Source of the DNA: Actinomycetota bacterium
GTDB lineage: Bacteria; Actinomycetota; Thermoleophilia; Solirubrobacterales; Thermoleophilaceae
Length of the DNA: 13,730 bases
Direction: 5' to 3'
Assembly (NCBI GenBank): GCA_005885165.1
Contig: VAXR01000103.1
Coordinates: 2,736 to 16,465, forward strand
Below the pieces are notes generated by a model. The model did not search any database, was not told where the DNA came from, and worked only from the letters and a program-made list of their open reading frames with translations. Made by a program: the position numbers and the translations under genes. Shown one piece after another: positions 1-7,011 of this stretch (positions are counted from its first letter, which is position 1; each line of letters opens with the position of its first letter).

Positions 1-281
1 TCCTTGTAGAAGCTCGCGATCTGGCTGTGCTTCAGATGCGGGGAGGCGTAGAGGAGGTTCGCGTAGAGCGGAAGCTGGTCGTCCCAGTGTGCGGGGCGGG
101 TGCCGGTGCCCTGGAAGACGCCGAGCTGCAGCGCGTTATCGGTGCCGGCCTCGCCGGCCGGGAGGATGTTGCGGAAGCCGCCCGCGTCGTGCGTGCCGTA
201 CGGCTGCACGACATCGGCCCGGGCAGCGGTCGCGGCGATCCCGGTGATCGCCACGACCAGCGCTATCGCCGTACCCCTCAT
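1..281 (-). CDS. Penicillin acylase family protein, N-terminal fragment (truncated by window edge)
   Basis: The gene starts at an ATG (complement of 279-281) and stays open through 93 codons to the window edge, so only the N-terminus is visible. It opens with a Sec-type signal peptide: MRGTAIALVVAITGIAATAARA, with likely cleavage after ARA. The mature start reads VQPYGTHDAGGFRNILPAGE, followed by a DNALQLGVFQGTGTRP stretch and a DDQLPLYANLLYASP stretch. I recognise these as the A-chain leader of actinobacterial penicillin-acylase-family proteins, which are exported Ntn hydrolases that cleave themselves and hydrolyse amide bonds; acylated homoserine lactones and beta-lactam side chains are known substrates in the family. 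The catalytic serine of the beta chain lies outside the window, so activity cannot be judged. The family call rests on remembered motif similarity. A weak extended -10 lies 13 nt upstream, and a perfect palindrome lies about 85 nt upstream. Confidence 0.66.
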   Translation of the reverse strand, partial: MRGTAIALVVAITGIAATAARADVVQPYGTHDAGGFRNILPAGEAGTDNALQLGVFQGTGTRPAHWDDQLPLYANLLYASPHLKHSQIASFYK

Positions 282-294
282 CCGCGGCGCGAGG

Positions 295-303
295 AATATC
301 GCA
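295..303 (-). promoter_or_regulatory. Possible extended -10 element for the penicillin acylase gene
   Basis: Read on the minus strand this is TGC followed by GATATT, a TGn extended -10 with 4 of 6 matches to TATAAT, ending 13 nt before the ATG. It would give a leader of only about 6 nt. I see no acceptable -35 at 16-18 bp. It is one of the few AT-rich spots in the upstream region. Confidence 0.3.
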
Positions 304-364
304 AAACCGGCCGCGGATGCGCCGGTGCCTTCTAGCGGGCCAGCGGCCGACCCGCCGATCTGCC

Positions 365-387
365 TTTTGGTCGTCCTGCGACCAAAA
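365..387. promoter_or_regulatory. Perfect 9-bp inverted repeat, candidate operator
   Basis: The arms TTTTGGTCG and CGACCAAAA are exact reverse complements separated by 5 nt. The site lies 27 nt downstream of the CocE-like gene's stop and about 84 nt upstream of the penicillin acylase start. On both strands the T run precedes the stem and the A run follows it, so it is not a normal U-tailed intrinsic terminator. A 23-bp dyad of this shape suits a homodimeric repressor such as a TetR- or MarR-type protein. It could also fold as an RNA hairpin at the 3' end of the upstream transcript. No regulator gene is present in the window. Confidence 0.45.
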
Positions 388-414
388 TGCAGCAAGGCTG
401 GAGTCTCGGGAGCG

Positions 415-2229
415 CTAGTGCCGCTTCGGCGGCTTCACGATCCCGCGCTTCAGGTTCGGCTTCTCGCGCGTCGGGACATCTGCGGAGACGGTCGAGAGCT
501 TCACCTTGAACCCGGTGTCGCGCAGGAAGACCGGCGAGTCGTGGCCGACCAGCTCCAGCTCGATCGTGTGGCCCTTGGCGAACTTGTACTCGTTCCCGAA
601 GAGCTGGAAGGTGATCTTGCCCTTCTGCTTCTTCTTCAGGCGATAGGTGCCGGTATCGATCAGGCGGCGCTTGCCCTTCGTCACGTCCCAGAGGCGGGCG
701 TCGATCTGTCCGAAGCCCCCGGTGGTCTTCACCTTCGCGATGACGGTGGTGGCGCCGGCGAGCGTGAACCCGGGCGAGGTCCGCTTCAGCACGAGGCTCC
801 CCTTCGCCGCGCCACCCTTCACGGTCCAGCAGGGATCGCTGTTGTGGACCGGGTCGTAGGTCTTTCCGAGCGGATCGCTCGCGCCGCCGGGGCCGAGCTT
901 GCGCGACCCGCCGAACGCGAGGTGGAGATCCCCGCGCGCGAACTTGCTGTAGCTCGGCACCGTCACCGCACCGGGAGAGACCTTCCCCTTCGGGCAGCCC
1001 TGGCCGAGCGCCGTGACCGCGCCCGCCGCCGGCCCACCCGCGAGGCCCCTCAGGTAGTGGTCGAAGAAAGCCGAGCCCTGCCCGTTGAAGACCTTGTAGG
1101 AGGTGAGCGCGTTCCCGGTCCTGAAGTGGCCCACGTCGCCGAGCTGCAGGGAGACCGCGGCATTCTTGTTGTGCCCGCGCAGGTAGTTGTAGACGCGCAG
1201 CCCCTCGGTCGCGGGGAAGATCGGGTCGGTCCAGCCGTTCATGACTAGAAGCGGCGCCGGGCTCGTCCCCAGGCTCAGCGCGCTCTTGAACTTGATGAAC
1301 TGGCTTCCCACGGCCTGGACGTTCGACCCGTACGGCTCCCCGGCCTCCAGCTCGTCCTTCCAGGTCTTCAGGTCGGCCGTCGGATCCGCGCCCTGGGGCG
1401 CGAGATAGCCGAGGACGACGCCGCCGAGGTAGAGCTCGTCGATCACCGACTGCTTGGTGACGCCAATCGGCTTGACGCTGTCGCTCACCCCGGGCGTCTT
1501 GAAGTCGAGGAAGCGCCCGTTCGGGATCGCGGAGTCGGCGAAGTCGGCCCAGCTCCAGCGCGGCCAGGCGGCGGCGATGTGCAGGAGCTTGCCGCCCGGG
1601 CTCTTCCAGGGGATCAGGCTCCCGGTGGTGGTGCGGATGCGGTTGCGGAGGAACGCCAGCTGCATGCTCTGGCCTCCGCCATAGCTCGTACCGGAGACGC
1701 CGATCTGGTTCGGGCTCACAAGACCCTCGTCAACGAGAGTCGAGAGCAGGAACTGCGTGTCGTGGGCCTCGTAACGCTGGTCGGCGAAGTGGAACCAGCC
1801 GTGGTCGCACGCCGGTGAGGTCCGCGAGCTCGGCTCGCCGCACGAGCGGCCGAAGCCCCGCGCCGTGTAGTTGATCACGGCGTAGCCGTGCTGGGCGAAG
1901 TAGACGTTGTTGTAGTGGTAGGTCTGCTTCGCGGCGGAGAGGCCGTTCGGCGACGTTGCCTCGAAGCTCGTCTTCAGACCCGGGAAGCCGTGCAGGAGCA
2001 CGATCGCCGGGAACGGCGGGCTTCCGGTGAGCGGGAACGTGACGTCGACGTCGAGCGGGACCCCGTCGAAGCTCGGCACCCGCTGGGAGTCGTTCGCCGT
2101 CGGGCAGAAGTCGACGCCGTTCTGCGGCGTGCAGGGGTGTCCAAACGGCGCGTACGTGTCGACGGCGCTCGCCGTCGACGGCACCACCAGCAGCGCCAGC
2201 ACGGCGAGCAGGGGTACGCCTCGCCTCAC
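415..2229 (-). CDS. Secreted CocE/NonD-type alpha/beta hydrolase (peptidase S15, X-Pro dipeptidyl-peptidase-like)
   Basis: This 604-residue exported hydrolase has a signal peptide at residues 1-22, with cleavage likely after STASA. The alpha/beta-hydrolase core covers about 45-400. It shows an oxyanion-side LLHGFPG at 78-84, the nucleophile elbow GVSGTSYGG with Ser182, a probable acid Asp335 in NGWTDPIFPA and His368 in GDVGHFR, a complete Ser-Asp-His set in the expected order. Residues about 430-590 resemble the C-terminal jelly-roll of S15/CocE enzymes, and the tail is basic. The family hydrolyses esters or N-terminal X-Pro dipeptides; the substrate cannot be read here. The start is GTG, chosen because the signal peptide begins there and a TAAGGT -10 sits 7 nt upstream. 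It follows the exported unknown gene with 39 bp between them, so it may have its own promoter. Confidence 0.9.
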   Translation of the reverse strand: MRRGVPLLAVLALLVVPSTASAVDTYAPFGHPCTPQNGVDFCPTANDSQRVPSFDGVPLDVDVTFPLTGSPPFPAIVLLHGFPGLKTSFEATSPNGLSAAKQTYHYNNVYFAQHGYAVINYTARGFGRSCGEPSSRTSPACDHGWFHFADQRYEAHDTQFLLSTLVDEGLVSPNQIGVSGTSYGGGQSMQLAFLRNRIRTTTGSLIPWKSPGGKLLHIAAAWPRWSWADFADSAIPNGRFLDFKTPGVSDSVKPIGVTKQSVIDELYLGGVVLGYLAPQGADPTADLKTWKDELEAGEPYGSNVQAVGSQFIKFKSALSLGTSPAPLLVMNGWTDPIFPATEGLRVYNYLRGHNKNAAVSLQLGDVGHFRTGNALTSYKVFNGQGSAFFDHYLRGLAGGPAAGAVTALGQGCPKGKVSPGAVTVPSYSKFARGDLHLAFGGSRKLGPGGASDPLGKTYDPVHNSDPCWTVKGGAAKGSLVLKRTSPGFTLAGATTVIAKVKTTGGFGQIDARLWDVTKGKRRLIDTGTYRLKKKQKGKITFQLFGNEYKFAKGHTIELELVGHDSPVFLRDTGFKVKLSTVSADVPTREKPNLKRGIVKPPKRH

Positions 2230-2236
2230 GGCGCCA

Positions 2237-2242
2237 ACCTTA
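2237..2242 (-). promoter_or_regulatory. -10 element (TAAGGT), probably giving a leaderless CocE-like mRNA
   Basis: On the minus strand TAAGGT fits TANNNT and is followed by 7 nt and then the GTG start at 2229. No -35 is apparent. AAGG could also serve as a weak Shine-Dalgarno if transcription starts further upstream, so the two readings compete. I favour the promoter reading because the same spacing recurs at five other genes here. Confidence 0.5.
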
Positions 2243-2268
2243 GCGGCGCCGGGACCGCCCCGGCGAGG

Positions 2269-3411
2269 TCAGCGGCCGACGCCTGACGCGTACAGCCGGT
2301 TGGGCGGGTCGCCCTGCGACCAGGCGGCCACTGACCCATCGCAGTCCATCCACGGGAAGACCGAATCGAGCTCGCTCGACAGCTCGTTGCGGTGGTTGCC
2401 CTGACGATCGCTCGTGACCAGCACGTCGGTCTTCGAGCCATCCGTCGGCGCGTAGCCAACGGCGAGCGAGTGGTGGCTCGCGCTCAGCGCGTCAACCCGG
2501 ATGCCGAACCTCGGGAGGATCTGGGGATGCGGGTGGCGGCGTGGAGGGAAGGCGGCGAGGTAGCCCTGCTCGTCCTGGCCGTTCACCGACAGCGTCGGCT
2601 GGCCGATCACTGTGCCGTCTTTCGCGACGTCGAACGGCCGAACGTAGTAGCGAAGCGGCAGCCGGTAGACGAGCTTGCCGCTATGCCAGCGGAACAGGCG
2701 GATGCGCCCCTGCCAGTCGCAGGCGTCGGGCGACCAGGCGAGGTACTGGCCCGCCACGGCCACGCCGTCGTTCTGGGGGCTTGAGCTGCGGTGGACGTGG
2801 CACCCGGCGAGGACGCGCGCCTTGCCGGCACCGCCGCCATCGCGCACCACGATCCGCGACGTCGCCGAGCGGACCTGGCCCGTGCAGTGGACCACCACCT
2901 CAGCGAACGCGACAGCGCCGCCCGAGACGTCGATCGTCCCCGCCGCCGAACCGGCCCGGCAGCGGGATGTTCGCTCCCCCGTCACCCCCGCGAGCCGCCG
3001 GTACGGACCGCCGACCGGACCCGCGTATAGCGCGTTGAAGGTCTCGCGGCCGGCACGGCAGCGCGAGTCTCCCGCGGGATGCTCGTCGATAGCGGGGCAG
3101 GTATACGGGTCCCCGTAACCCGTGCTGACGGTGAACGCCATGAAGTGCGTCGAGGCCGCGACCCGAGTGATCTGCGCGTAGGGCGAGTGGGCGGCGTGAG
3201 GCCCCGTGAGGCGAAAGATCGTGCTGGCATGGCCGCCGGGAGTCGCCGTCAGGAGCGCCGCGTGGCGGCCGTGCTGCTCCGCCCAGAAGACGCGCCCGCC
3301 GCCCACGGCCGGAGCGACCGCGTTGTGGTGCGTGACAAGGATCGGATCGGCAAAGGCCGGTCCGGCGGCGGCGAGTATGGCCGCGCCCACGGCGAGTGCA
3401 CGGAGGCGCAT
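2269..3411 (-). CDS. Exported protein of unknown function, propeller-like
   Basis: This 380-residue protein is not one I recognise by family. It begins with a clear signal peptide, MRLRALAVGAAILAAAGPAFA, with mature sequence from about D22. Short beta-rich segments recur, such as GGRVFWAE, GTIDVSGGAVAFAEV, GQYLAWSP and DGSVAAWSQ. This 'value shown, then AW/FWAE' rhythm is common in secreted beta-propellers of the WD40/TolB-like type, so a propeller fold is an inference. Several cysteines are present, suited to disulfides outside the cell. The frame is open upstream to 3675, but those 88 extra codons lack a signal peptide and run into the divergent gene. The ATG at 3411 is preferred because it gives the signal peptide and lies 7 nt after a TACGCT -10. 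Confidence 0.78.
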   Translation of the reverse strand: MRLRALAVGAAILAAAGPAFADPILVTHHNAVAPAVGGGRVFWAEQHGRHAALLTATPGGHASTIFRLTGPHAAHSPYAQITRVAASTHFMAFTVSTGYGDPYTCPAIDEHPAGDSRCRAGRETFNALYAGPVGGPYRRLAGVTGERTSRCRAGSAAGTIDVSGGAVAFAEVVVHCTGQVRSATSRIVVRDGGGAGKARVLAGCHVHRSSSPQNDGVAVAGQYLAWSPDACDWQGRIRLFRWHSGKLVYRLPLRYYVRPFDVAKDGTVIGQPTLSVNGQDEQGYLAAFPPRRHPHPQILPRFGIRVDALSASHHSLAVGYAPTDGSKTDVLVTSDRQGNHRNELSSELDSVFPWMDCDGSVAAWSQGDPPNRLYASGVGR

Positions 3412-3418
3412 CGAGCGC

Positions 3419-3428
3419 AGCGTAACCT
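3419..3428. promoter_or_regulatory. Overlapping divergent -10 elements (bidirectional promoter)
   Basis: The 10 bp agcgTAacct hold two outward-facing TANNNT hexamers sharing the central TA (3423-3424). The plus one, TAACCT (3423-3428), is followed by 8 nt and the TTG at 3437. The minus one, TACGCT (3424 down to 3419), is followed by 7 nt and the ATG at 3411. Only 25 bp separate the start codons, leaving no room for two separate promoters with leaders unless they overlap the coding regions. The same geometry recurs at 10086-10095. Confidence 0.55.
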
Positions 3429-3436
3429 GCGGCGCC

Positions 3437-3985
3437 TTGAACCTACGCACCTTCCTGCCCCCTCTCCCGCTTCCCACGGCGAGCCCGCCGGAGCCGGGCG
3501 AGCCCGCTCGCGAGCTGCCCGAGCCGGGATTCGAGGGCCGGCAGTCGGTCGTCGCGTTCCTTCGCCACACCGGCTGCCCGTTCGCCGAGGCGACCGCGCG
3601 GGGGCTCCGCGAGGCCGCGGAAGCCGAACCGGACATCGACTGGATCGCGGTGAGCCACGCGCCCGCGCTGGCCACGGCGAAGTGGGCCGACGCGATCGGC
3701 GGCCTCGGCGACGTGCGCGTGCTCGTCGACCCCGAGCGGCTCAGCTACGCCACCTGGGGCCTTGGGCGATCGAGCCTTGCCCACTTCATGGGCCGGCGCT
3801 CGCTCGGCGAGGTCGCCCGGCTCGCTCGTCAGGGCATCCGAAACCGGCATCCGCATGGCACGCGGTGGCAGCGGGCGGGGACGTTCGCGGTCGACGCCGG
3901 CGGCCTCGTCCGCTGGCGCCACGTCCCCGAGCACGCCGGCGACTTGCCGCCGCTCGGCGACGCGATCGACGCGCTACGGGAGTGA
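3437..3985 (+). CDS. AhpC/TSA (peroxiredoxin-like) thioredoxin-fold protein with a single cysteine
   Basis: This 182-residue protein has a thioredoxin/peroxiredoxin-like fold. The motif VVAFLRHTGCPFAEA (residues 38-52) places Cys47 at the peroxidatic position. The usual CxxC partner is replaced by Ala50, and I see no other cysteine. Further family-like segments are VRVLVDPERLSYATWGLG (93-110), HPHGTRWQRAGTFAVD (138-153) and the ending HVPEHAGDLPP. This resembles bacterial and fungal AhpC/TSA PRX-like2 proteins. A one-Cys peroxidase or a redox-inactive member are both possible. There is no signal peptide. The start is uncertain: TTG at 3437 follows a TAACCT -10 by 8 nt, but TTG is a poor codon for leaderless initiation. 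An ATG at 3377 would overlap the divergent gene. The stop lies 1 bp from the convergent acyl-CoA synthetase stop. Confidence 0.8.
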   Translation: MNLRTFLPPLPLPTASPPEPGEPARELPEPGFEGRQSVVAFLRHTGCPFAEATARGLREAAEAEPDIDWIAVSHAPALATAKWADAIGGLGDVRVLVDPERLSYATWGLGRSSLAHFMGRRSLGEVARLARQGIRNRHPHGTRWQRAGTFAVDAGGLVRWRHVPEHAGDLPPLGDAIDALRE

Positions 3986-3986
3986 T

Positions 3987-5624
3987 CTATGCGGGCGCGT
4001 GCGCGCCCTTCTTCTCGCGCTCGGCCTCGCGCAGCTCGATCCGGCGGATCTTGCCGGTCAGCGTCTTCGGCAGGTCCGCCACGAACTCGACCTCGCGCGG
4101 ATAGGCGTACGCGGAGTGGCGCTCGCGCACGAAGAGCTTGATCTCCTCGGCGGTCTCGTCCGTCGGGTCGTGGCCCTCGGCCAGGACGATGAATGCCTTC
4201 ACGATGTTGCCGCGCTTCTGGTCCGGTGACGCCACCGCGGCGGCTTCGAGCACGGCGGGGTGCTCGACGCACGCCGACTCGACCTCGAACGGCCCGATCC
4301 GGTACCCGGCGGAGATGATCACGTCGTCGGCGCGACCGGCGTACCAGAAGTAGCCGTCCTCGTCGACCTCGGCTGCGTCCTTCGTGTGGAACCACTCGCC
4401 GCCGAACACCTCCCGCGTGTCGTCGGGGCGGTCCCAGTAGCCGAGCGGGTAGTGGGGGTTCGAGCGGGCCCGCAGGCAGATCTCCCCACGCTCGCCCGCC
4501 GGCAGCTCGTTCTCGTCCTCGTCGAGCACCCGAACGTCCCAGCCGGGAACCGGCCGCCCCATCGAGCCCTCGCGCACCTCGACCGTGGGGAAGTTGCCGC
4601 AGAGCGGGTAGCTCTCCGTTAGCCCGTAGTAGTCGAGCACCGTGATCCCGAACTGCTCGCGGAACCAGCGGATCACCTCAGGGTTGAGCGGCTCGCCCGC
4701 CGAGCAGGTGATGCGCAGCTGCATCGGATAGCGGCTGCCCGCGTCCTTCACCCCGGTCATCGCCCGGAGCGCGGTGGGCGTGGTGAACATGTTCTGCACC
4801 CCGTGCTTGGACAGCTGGCGCAGCTGCTCCTCGGGGTCGAAGCCGCCCTTGCGCGCGTACACGAACTGGACCGCCCCGTAGCGCCAGGGCCCGAGCAGTG
4901 GGCAGATGCCGGCCGCCCAGGCCCACTCCCCCGAGCCGTGGAAGAGCTCGCCATCGCGGATGTCGTGGCAGAACTCGAACTCCTCGTGCGCCAGCAGGTA
5001 GCGGTGGGCGTGGAGGATCCCCTTCGCGCGCCCCGTCGTGCCGGACGAGTAGTAGAGCTGGGCCGGGTCGTCCGCCAGGGTGTCCACAACGTCGTAGCTC
5101 GCCGACGCCCGCTCGAGCTCGGCCGCCAGATCGACGTCACCCGGCTCGTGCTCGCCGCCGTCCGGCGAGTCGAGCACGAACACGACCTCCACCAGCCCCT
5201 CCGGGATCCGGTGGCGGTTCGCGGTGTCGGTCACGATCGCCTTCGCCCCTGAGTCGCGAAGCCGGTGCTCGATCCCCTCGTCGCCATAGAGGACCGACAT
5301 CGAGAGCAGGATCGCCCCGCGCTTGTACGTCCCGAGGAAGACGGCGGCGGTCTCGGGCAGCGACGGCAGCAGCGTCGCGACGCGGTCGCCGCGCTCGACC
5401 CCGTGGGCCTCGAGCACGTTGGCGAACTGGTTCGACATGTCCTGGAGCTCGCCGAACATGACGCGCCGTGAGGTCCCGCGCCAGTCCTCCCAGATCATCG
5501 CGAGGCGGTCGCGCTCGTGCTTGTCGCAGACGTCGTGCGCGATGTTGTAGCGCTCCGGCACCTCCCATCGATGCTTCGCGACCATCTCGTCGTAGCTGCC
5601 GAGCTCGTACTTGCGATAGCGCAT
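3987..5624 (-). CDS. AMP-dependent acyl-CoA synthetase (medium-chain ACSM-like)
   Basis: This 545-residue cytosolic ANL-superfamily ligase activates a carboxylic acid to acyl-AMP and then acyl-CoA. All core motifs are intact: the P-loop YYSSGTTGRAKG (191-202), DYYGLTES (331-338), the A7/A8 region with Asp416 in WFHTKD and YAGRADDVIISAGYRIGP (428-445), and the A10 motif LPKTLTGKIRR with catalytic Lys525. Length and motifs best fit the medium-chain/benzoate ACSM-type group; the exact substrate is not readable. The ATG at 5624 is chosen over an upstream in-frame start at 5699 because a perfect AGGAGG lies 6 nt before it. It is divergent from the bioA-like gene with 113 bp between starts, and the final codons overlap a likely terminator of the convergent gene. 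Confidence 0.93.
   Translation of the reverse strand: MRYRKYELGSYDEMVAKHRWEVPERYNIAHDVCDKHERDRLAMIWEDWRGTSRRVMFGELQDMSNQFANVLEAHGVERGDRVATLLPSLPETAAVFLGTYKRGAILLSMSVLYGDEGIEHRLRDSGAKAIVTDTANRHRIPEGLVEVVFVLDSPDGGEHEPGDVDLAAELERASASYDVVDTLADDPAQLYYSSGTTGRAKGILHAHRYLLAHEEFEFCHDIRDGELFHGSGEWAWAAGICPLLGPWRYGAVQFVYARKGGFDPEEQLRQLSKHGVQNMFTTPTALRAMTGVKDAGSRYPMQLRITCSAGEPLNPEVIRWFREQFGITVLDYYGLTESYPLCGNFPTVEVREGSMGRPVPGWDVRVLDEDENELPAGERGEICLRARSNPHYPLGYWDRPDDTREVFGGEWFHTKDAAEVDEDGYFWYAGRADDVIISAGYRIGPFEVESACVEHPAVLEAAAVASPDQKRGNIVKAFIVLAEGHDPTDETAEEIKLFVRERHSAYAYPREVEFVADLPKTLTGKIRRIELREAEREKKGAHAPA
3993..4013 (+). terminator. Candidate intrinsic terminator of the peroxiredoxin-like gene
   Basis: The stem arms are GGGCGC (3993-3998) and GCGCCC (4003-4008) around a GTGC loop, followed by TTCTT. 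It starts 8 nt after the peroxiredoxin-like stop, the right place for a plus-strand terminator. It lies wholly inside the last codons of the opposing acyl-CoA synthetase gene, in the part coding for its KKGAHAPA tail. The T tract is short and interrupted. Confidence 0.45.
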
Positions 5625-5629
5625 CTCGA

Positions 5630-5636
5630 CCCTCCT
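5630..5636 (-). promoter_or_regulatory. Strong Shine-Dalgarno of the acyl-CoA synthetase
   Basis: The minus strand reads AGGAGGG; the AGGAGG core ends 6 nt before the ATG at 5624. This fixes the start against the longer frame beginning at 5699 and shows that this gene, unlike most neighbours, has a conventional leader. Confidence 0.8.
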
Positions 5637-5723
5637 GACGATGACCTGAAGCTGACCTCTCGGGACCCTAGCGCGATCCGGCCGGCCTCTTGCCGGCATG
5701 CAGATTCCGTCCCGCCGCGCGGA

Positions 5724-5729
5724 TACCGT
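5724..5729 (+). promoter_or_regulatory. -10 element (TACCGT) of the bioA-like gene, leaderless arrangement
   Basis: TACCGT fits TANNNT and is followed by 8 nt of G/C and then the GTG at 5738. No Shine-Dalgarno precedes this start. No -35 is evident at 16-19 bp. The match of spacing with other genes here is the main support. Confidence 0.45.
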
Positions 5730-5737
5730 GGCCCCCG

Positions 5738-6980
5738 GTGAGCCTCGCCGAAGACGATCGCCGGTACCTCTGGCACCCGTTCACGCAGCAGCGCGGCTGG
5801 GAGCAGGACGAGCCCCTCGCGATCGCCGAGGCCGACGGTGCGTGGCTTATCGGTGAGGACGGGCGGCGCTACATCGACGGCGTCTCCTCGCTCTGGTGCA
5901 ACGTGCACGGGCACCGGCACCCGATCCTCGACCTGGCCGTGAAGGACCAGCTCGACCGGGTCGCCCACACCACCCTGCTGGGCCTCACCCACGAGCCCGC
6001 CGTCGAGCTCGCCCGCCGCTTGGTGGAGATCGCCCCGGACGGGCTAACCCGCGTCTTCTACACCGACAGCGGCGCCGCGGCGGTCGAGATCGCGCTGAAG
6101 ATGGCGTTCCAGTACTGGCAGCAGCGAGGTGGGGCCGACGCCCGCAGGACGCGGTTCGTCTCGCTGGACGGCGCGTATCACGGCGACACGCTCGGCTCGG
6201 TGTCGGTCGGCGGGATCGAGCTCTTCCACTCCGCTTACCGCCCGCTCCTATTCGAGCCGCTCAGGGCTCCCGCCGGGGACGCCGCGGCGATGGAGCGCGT
6301 GCTGGGCGAGCACTCGGGCGAGGTGGCGGCGGTGATCGTCGAGCCGCTGGTGCAGGGGGCCGCCGGGATGCTGCTCCAGCCGCCGGGCTACCTGCGCCGC
6401 GTTCGGGAGCTCTGCGACGCGTACGACGTGCTCCTCATCTGCGACGAGGTGGCGACCGGGTTCGGCCGGACCGGGCGGATGTTCGCCTGCGAGCACGAGC
6501 GGGTGACCCCCGACCTGATGTGCCTCGGCAAGGGGATCACCGGCGGCTACCTGCCGCTCGCCCACCTTCTTCCACGGCCACACATACACGGGCAACCCGC
6601 TTGCCTGCGCGGCCGGGCTTGCCAGCCTGCGCCTGTTCGAGCAAGAGCGGACGCTCGAGCGGCTTCAGCCGAAGATCTCGCTGCTGACGGAGCTGCTAGA
6701 GCCCGTCGGCGCCATGCCGGCGGTCGCGGAGGTGCGCCAGCGCGGGTTCATGTGCGGGATCGAGCTCGGGGGCTTCCCCGTGGAGGCGCGGATGGGGCAC
6801 CAGGTGACGCTCGAGGCGCGCCGCCGCGGCGCCGTCATCAGGCCGCTGGGCGATGTCGTGGTGCTGATGCCGCCGCTGGCGATCGCCCAGCGCGAGCTGA
6901 GAACGCTCGTCGAGATCGTCGGCGAGGCGATCGAAGCCGCCGCGGCCGACTACGCGGCGGCGACGCCGCTTGCCGCGTAG
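5738..6980 (+). pseudogene. bioA: Adenosylmethionine-8-amino-7-oxononanoate aminotransferase, broken by internal deletion and frameshift
   Basis: The gene matches class III, PLP-dependent BioA, which makes 7,8-diaminopelargonate (DAPA) in biotin synthesis. The first part (5738-6562, 275 codons from GTG) carries LWHPFTQ, GVSSLWCNVHGH, THEPAVELARRL, the PLP-ring Asp236 in CDEVATGFGRTG and the Schiff-base Lys265 in LGKGITGGYLPLA. The frame then changes: TFFHGHTYTGNPLACAAG and the rest of the C-terminal domain, through GAVIRPLGDVVVLMPP, continue in another frame from 6564 to the stop at 6978-6980. In intact BioA about 20 residues lie between the LPLA-like and TFFHGH-like motifs; here only one base separates them. 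So roughly 60 nt (3n-1) are missing. Unrepaired, the upstream frame reads nonsense on to 7318. A true deletion fits better than a simple indel error, but an assembly collapse cannot be excluded. No other bio gene is in the window. Confidence 0.85.
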
Positions 6981-7011
6981 CGCCCCCGTCGACGAGCACG
7001 CCGCGAGGGGC

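Noticed and set aside
100..1248. Long plus-strand frame of 382 codons
   Set aside because: It lies opposite the penicillin acylase fragment and the CocE-like gene, has Arg/Ala/Val-rich low-information sequence and no domain; it is a GC-driven shadow frame.
3412..3675. Upstream extension of the unknown exported gene to 3675
   Set aside because: The extra 88 residues have no recognisable motif, overlap the divergent peroxiredoxin-like gene and would bury the clear signal peptide that starts at 3411.
5681..5697. GCCGGC-N5-GCCGGC repeat in the acyl-CoA synthetase/bioA spacer
   Set aside because: GCCGGC is a common self-complementary hexamer in GC-rich DNA, and nothing else marks the spot as an operator.
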